In this document: positions 5,439-6,878 of the stretch, in pieces | How positions within the stretch are numbered: position 1 is the stretch's first letter | Layout: each line of letters begins with the position of its first letter | Source of the DNA: Gemmatimonadota bacterium | GTDB lineage: Bacteria; Gemmatimonadota; Gemmatimonadetes; Longimicrobiales; RSA9 | Direction: 5' to 3' | DNA length: 6,878 nucleotides | Assembly (NCBI GenBank): GCA_019689775.1 | Contig: JADGGV010000218.1 | Location: 1-6,878 of the forward strand | Translations under genes and position numbers: made by a program | The notes under the pieces: generated by a model | Database searches by the model: none | What the model was told of the DNA's origin: nothing | What the model saw: the letters and a program-made list of their open reading frames with translations, nothing else

Positions 5439-6866
5439 ATGGCAGAGGAATTCAGGATCGAGCGCGACTCGCTCGGTGAGATGAAGGTGCCGGCGCGGGC
5501 GCTGTGGGGGGCGCAGACGCAGCGCGCGGTGGAGAACTTCCCGATCAGCGACCTGCGGCTGCCGCGGCGGTTCCTCGTGGCGCTGGCGCAGATCAAGAAG
5601 GCTGCGGCGCGGACGAACGCGGAGCTGGGGCTGCTGGAGGAGCGGACCGCGGCGGCGATCGAGCGTGCGGCGGACGAGGTGATCGCCGGGCGGCACGATG
5701 CGCAGTTCCCGATCGACGTGTTCCAGACGGGGAGCGGCACCTCGACGAACATGAACATGAACGAGGTGATCGCGCACCGTGCGGCGGAGCTGCTGCGCGA
5801 GGAGGGGCAGGAGGGGGTGCGGGTCCACCCGAACGACCACGTGAACCTCGGGCAGTCGTCGAACGACACGATCCCGACGGCGATGCAGGTGGCGGCGTGC
5901 GTGGCGATCCGGGAGGCGCTGGATCCGGCGCTGGAGCGGCTGGAGACGTCGCTGGAGCGGAAGGCCCGGGAGTTCGACCACCTGGTCAAGTCGGGCCGCA
6001 CGCATCTCATGGATGCGACGCCGGTGCGGCTGGGGCAGGAGTTCGGCGGGTACGCGGCGGCGATCCGGCACGCGCGGCGTCGCCTGCGGACGGCGGTGGA
6101 GGATCTGGCGGAGCTGCCGCTGGGGGGCACGGCGGTGGGCACCGGGATCAACACGCACGAGTCGTTCGCGCGGCTGGCGATCGCGCGCCTGTCGTCGATG
6201 ACGGGGATCGAGTTCCGGGAGGCGGAGAACCACTTCGAGCGGCAGGGCACGCGCGACACGGTCGTCTTCGCGCACGGCGCGCTAAACGCGCTGGCGGTGG
6301 GGCTGACGAAGATCGCGAACGACATCCGCTGGCTGGCGAGCGGGCCGAGGGCCGGCCTGGCGGAGATCACGCTGCCGGCGACGCAGCCCGGGTCGAGCAT
6401 CATGCCGGGGAAGGTGAACCCGGTGATCCCCGAGGCGGTCACGATGGTCGCGGCGCAGATCATGGGGAACCACACCACGATCACGGTCGGCGGGCTGGGG
6501 TCGTACTTCGAGCTGAACGTGATGATGCCGGTCATGGCCTACGCGCTGCTCCAGTCGATCGAGATCGCGGCGAACGCGGCGCGGGTGTTCGCGGAGAAGT
6601 GCGTCGACGGCATCGTCGCGAACGAGGAGCGGCTGCGGGAGCTGCTCGAGGGGAACCTGATGCTGGCGACGGCGATGGCGCCGAAGATCGGCTACGACGC
6701 CGCGGCCTCGCTGGCGAAGGAGGCGCACGCGCGCCGCTCGACGGTGCGCGAGGTCGCGCGGGAGAAGGCGCTGCTCGCGGAGCAGGAGCTGGACGAGGTG
6801 CTGAACGTGCGGGAGATGACGGAGCCGGGGATCCCGGGCGGCGGGCCGATGCCGGGGGGCGGCTGA
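5439..6866 (+). CDS. fumC: Class II fumarate hydratase
   Basis: Cytoplasmic, iron-independent fumarase that interconverts fumarate and L-malate in the TCA cycle; family members are homotetramers. The 475-residue product begins like E. coli FumC (ERDSLGEMKVPARALWGAQTQR against EKDSMGAIDVPADKLWGAQTQR). It keeps the superfamily's three conserved regions with a constant +1 offset from E. coli numbering. They are GSGTSTNMNMNE (98-109) with substrate-binding Ser99 and Thr101; GQSSND with Ser140-Ser141-Asn142, together with Thr188-His189 in GRTHLMDATP; and the signature loop G318-S-S-I-M-P-G-K-V-N327 with catalytic Ser319, Lys325 and Asn327. The SSN and loop features distinguish fumarase from aspartase only in part, but the N-terminus and GRTHLMDATP favour FumC. 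The C-terminus ends in a Gly/Pro-rich tail (GIPGGGPMPGGG), slightly longer than E. coli's 467 residues allow. The ATG at 5439 has GTGAGGA (5428-5434) 4 nt upstream, a rather close Shine-Dalgarno. Confidence 0.95.
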   Translation: MAEEFRIERDSLGEMKVPARALWGAQTQRAVENFPISDLRLPRRFLVALAQIKKAAARTNAELGLLEERTAAAIERAADEVIAGRHDAQFPIDVFQTGSGTSTNMNMNEVIAHRAAELLREEGQEGVRVHPNDHVNLGQSSNDTIPTAMQVAACVAIREALDPALERLETSLERKAREFDHLVKSGRTHLMDATPVRLGQEFGGYAAAIRHARRRLRTAVEDLAELPLGGTAVGTGINTHESFARLAIARLSSMTGIEFREAENHFERQGTRDTVVFAHGALNALAVGLTKIANDIRWLASGPRAGLAEITLPATQPGSSIMPGKVNPVIPEAVTMVAAQIMGNHTTITVGGLGSYFELNVMMPVMAYALLQSIEIAANAARVFAEKCVDGIVANEERLRELLEGNLMLATAMAPKIGYDAAASLAKEAHARRSTVREVAREKALLAEQELDEVLNVREMTEPGIPGGGPMPGGG

Positions 6867-6878
6867 GCGGTCGTGCGG

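Noticed and set aside
4493..6535. 680-residue open frame on the minus strand across fumC and the second SDR
   Set aside because: It crosses two genes with clear catalytic motifs on the plus strand and reads as low-complexity Ser/Arg/Pro sequence.

Overview
The window is about 6.9 kb of very GC-rich bacterial chromosome (roughly 70% G+C by eye), with strong G/C preference at third codon positions. It carries five complete, full-length genes and one gene cut off at the left end. The contents are housekeeping or general metabolism: thioredoxin reductase, a class A penicillin-binding protein, two short-chain dehydrogenases and a class II fumarase. The gene set and composition would suit a high-GC environmental lineage such as Candidatus Rokubacteria/Methylomirabilota or a deltaproteobacterium. 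That placement is an impression from protein style, not something the sequence proves. I see no phage, IS, CRISPR, toxin or defence genes and no tRNA or rRNA.

Layout. Bases 1-66 are not genomic: they are C9, T10, an Illumina P7 adapter with two mismatches, an 8-nt index and a perfect Nextera read-2 primer fragment. This artefact truncates the gene behind it, a small conserved hypothetical on the minus strand (67-325). A 159-bp divergent spacer follows, then trxB on the plus strand (485-1507). trxB converges on a two-gene minus-strand unit made of a pteridine-reductase-like SDR (4481-3750) and a class A PBP (3749-1617). The SDR stop codon directly abuts the PBP start (TAGATG). A strong GC-rich hairpin lies midway between the two converging 3' ends. 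An 80-bp divergent spacer separates this unit from a second, classical SDR on the plus strand (4562-5284). After a structured 154-bp spacer comes fumC (5439-6866), and the window ends 12 bp later.

How the genes work together. TrxB supplies reduced thioredoxin in the cytoplasm. The PBP polymerises and crosslinks peptidoglycan outside the membrane. FumC runs the fumarate/malate step of the TCA cycle. There is no evidence for a shared pathway; the only convincing operon is SDR-PBP. The points most worth a second look are the adapter chimera at the contig end, the loss of the catalytic Tyr (His155) in the PTR1/FolM-like SDR, and the fumC leader, where one RNA arm can pair with two alternative partners next to a four-copy hexamer repeat. 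I found no undescribed system here.
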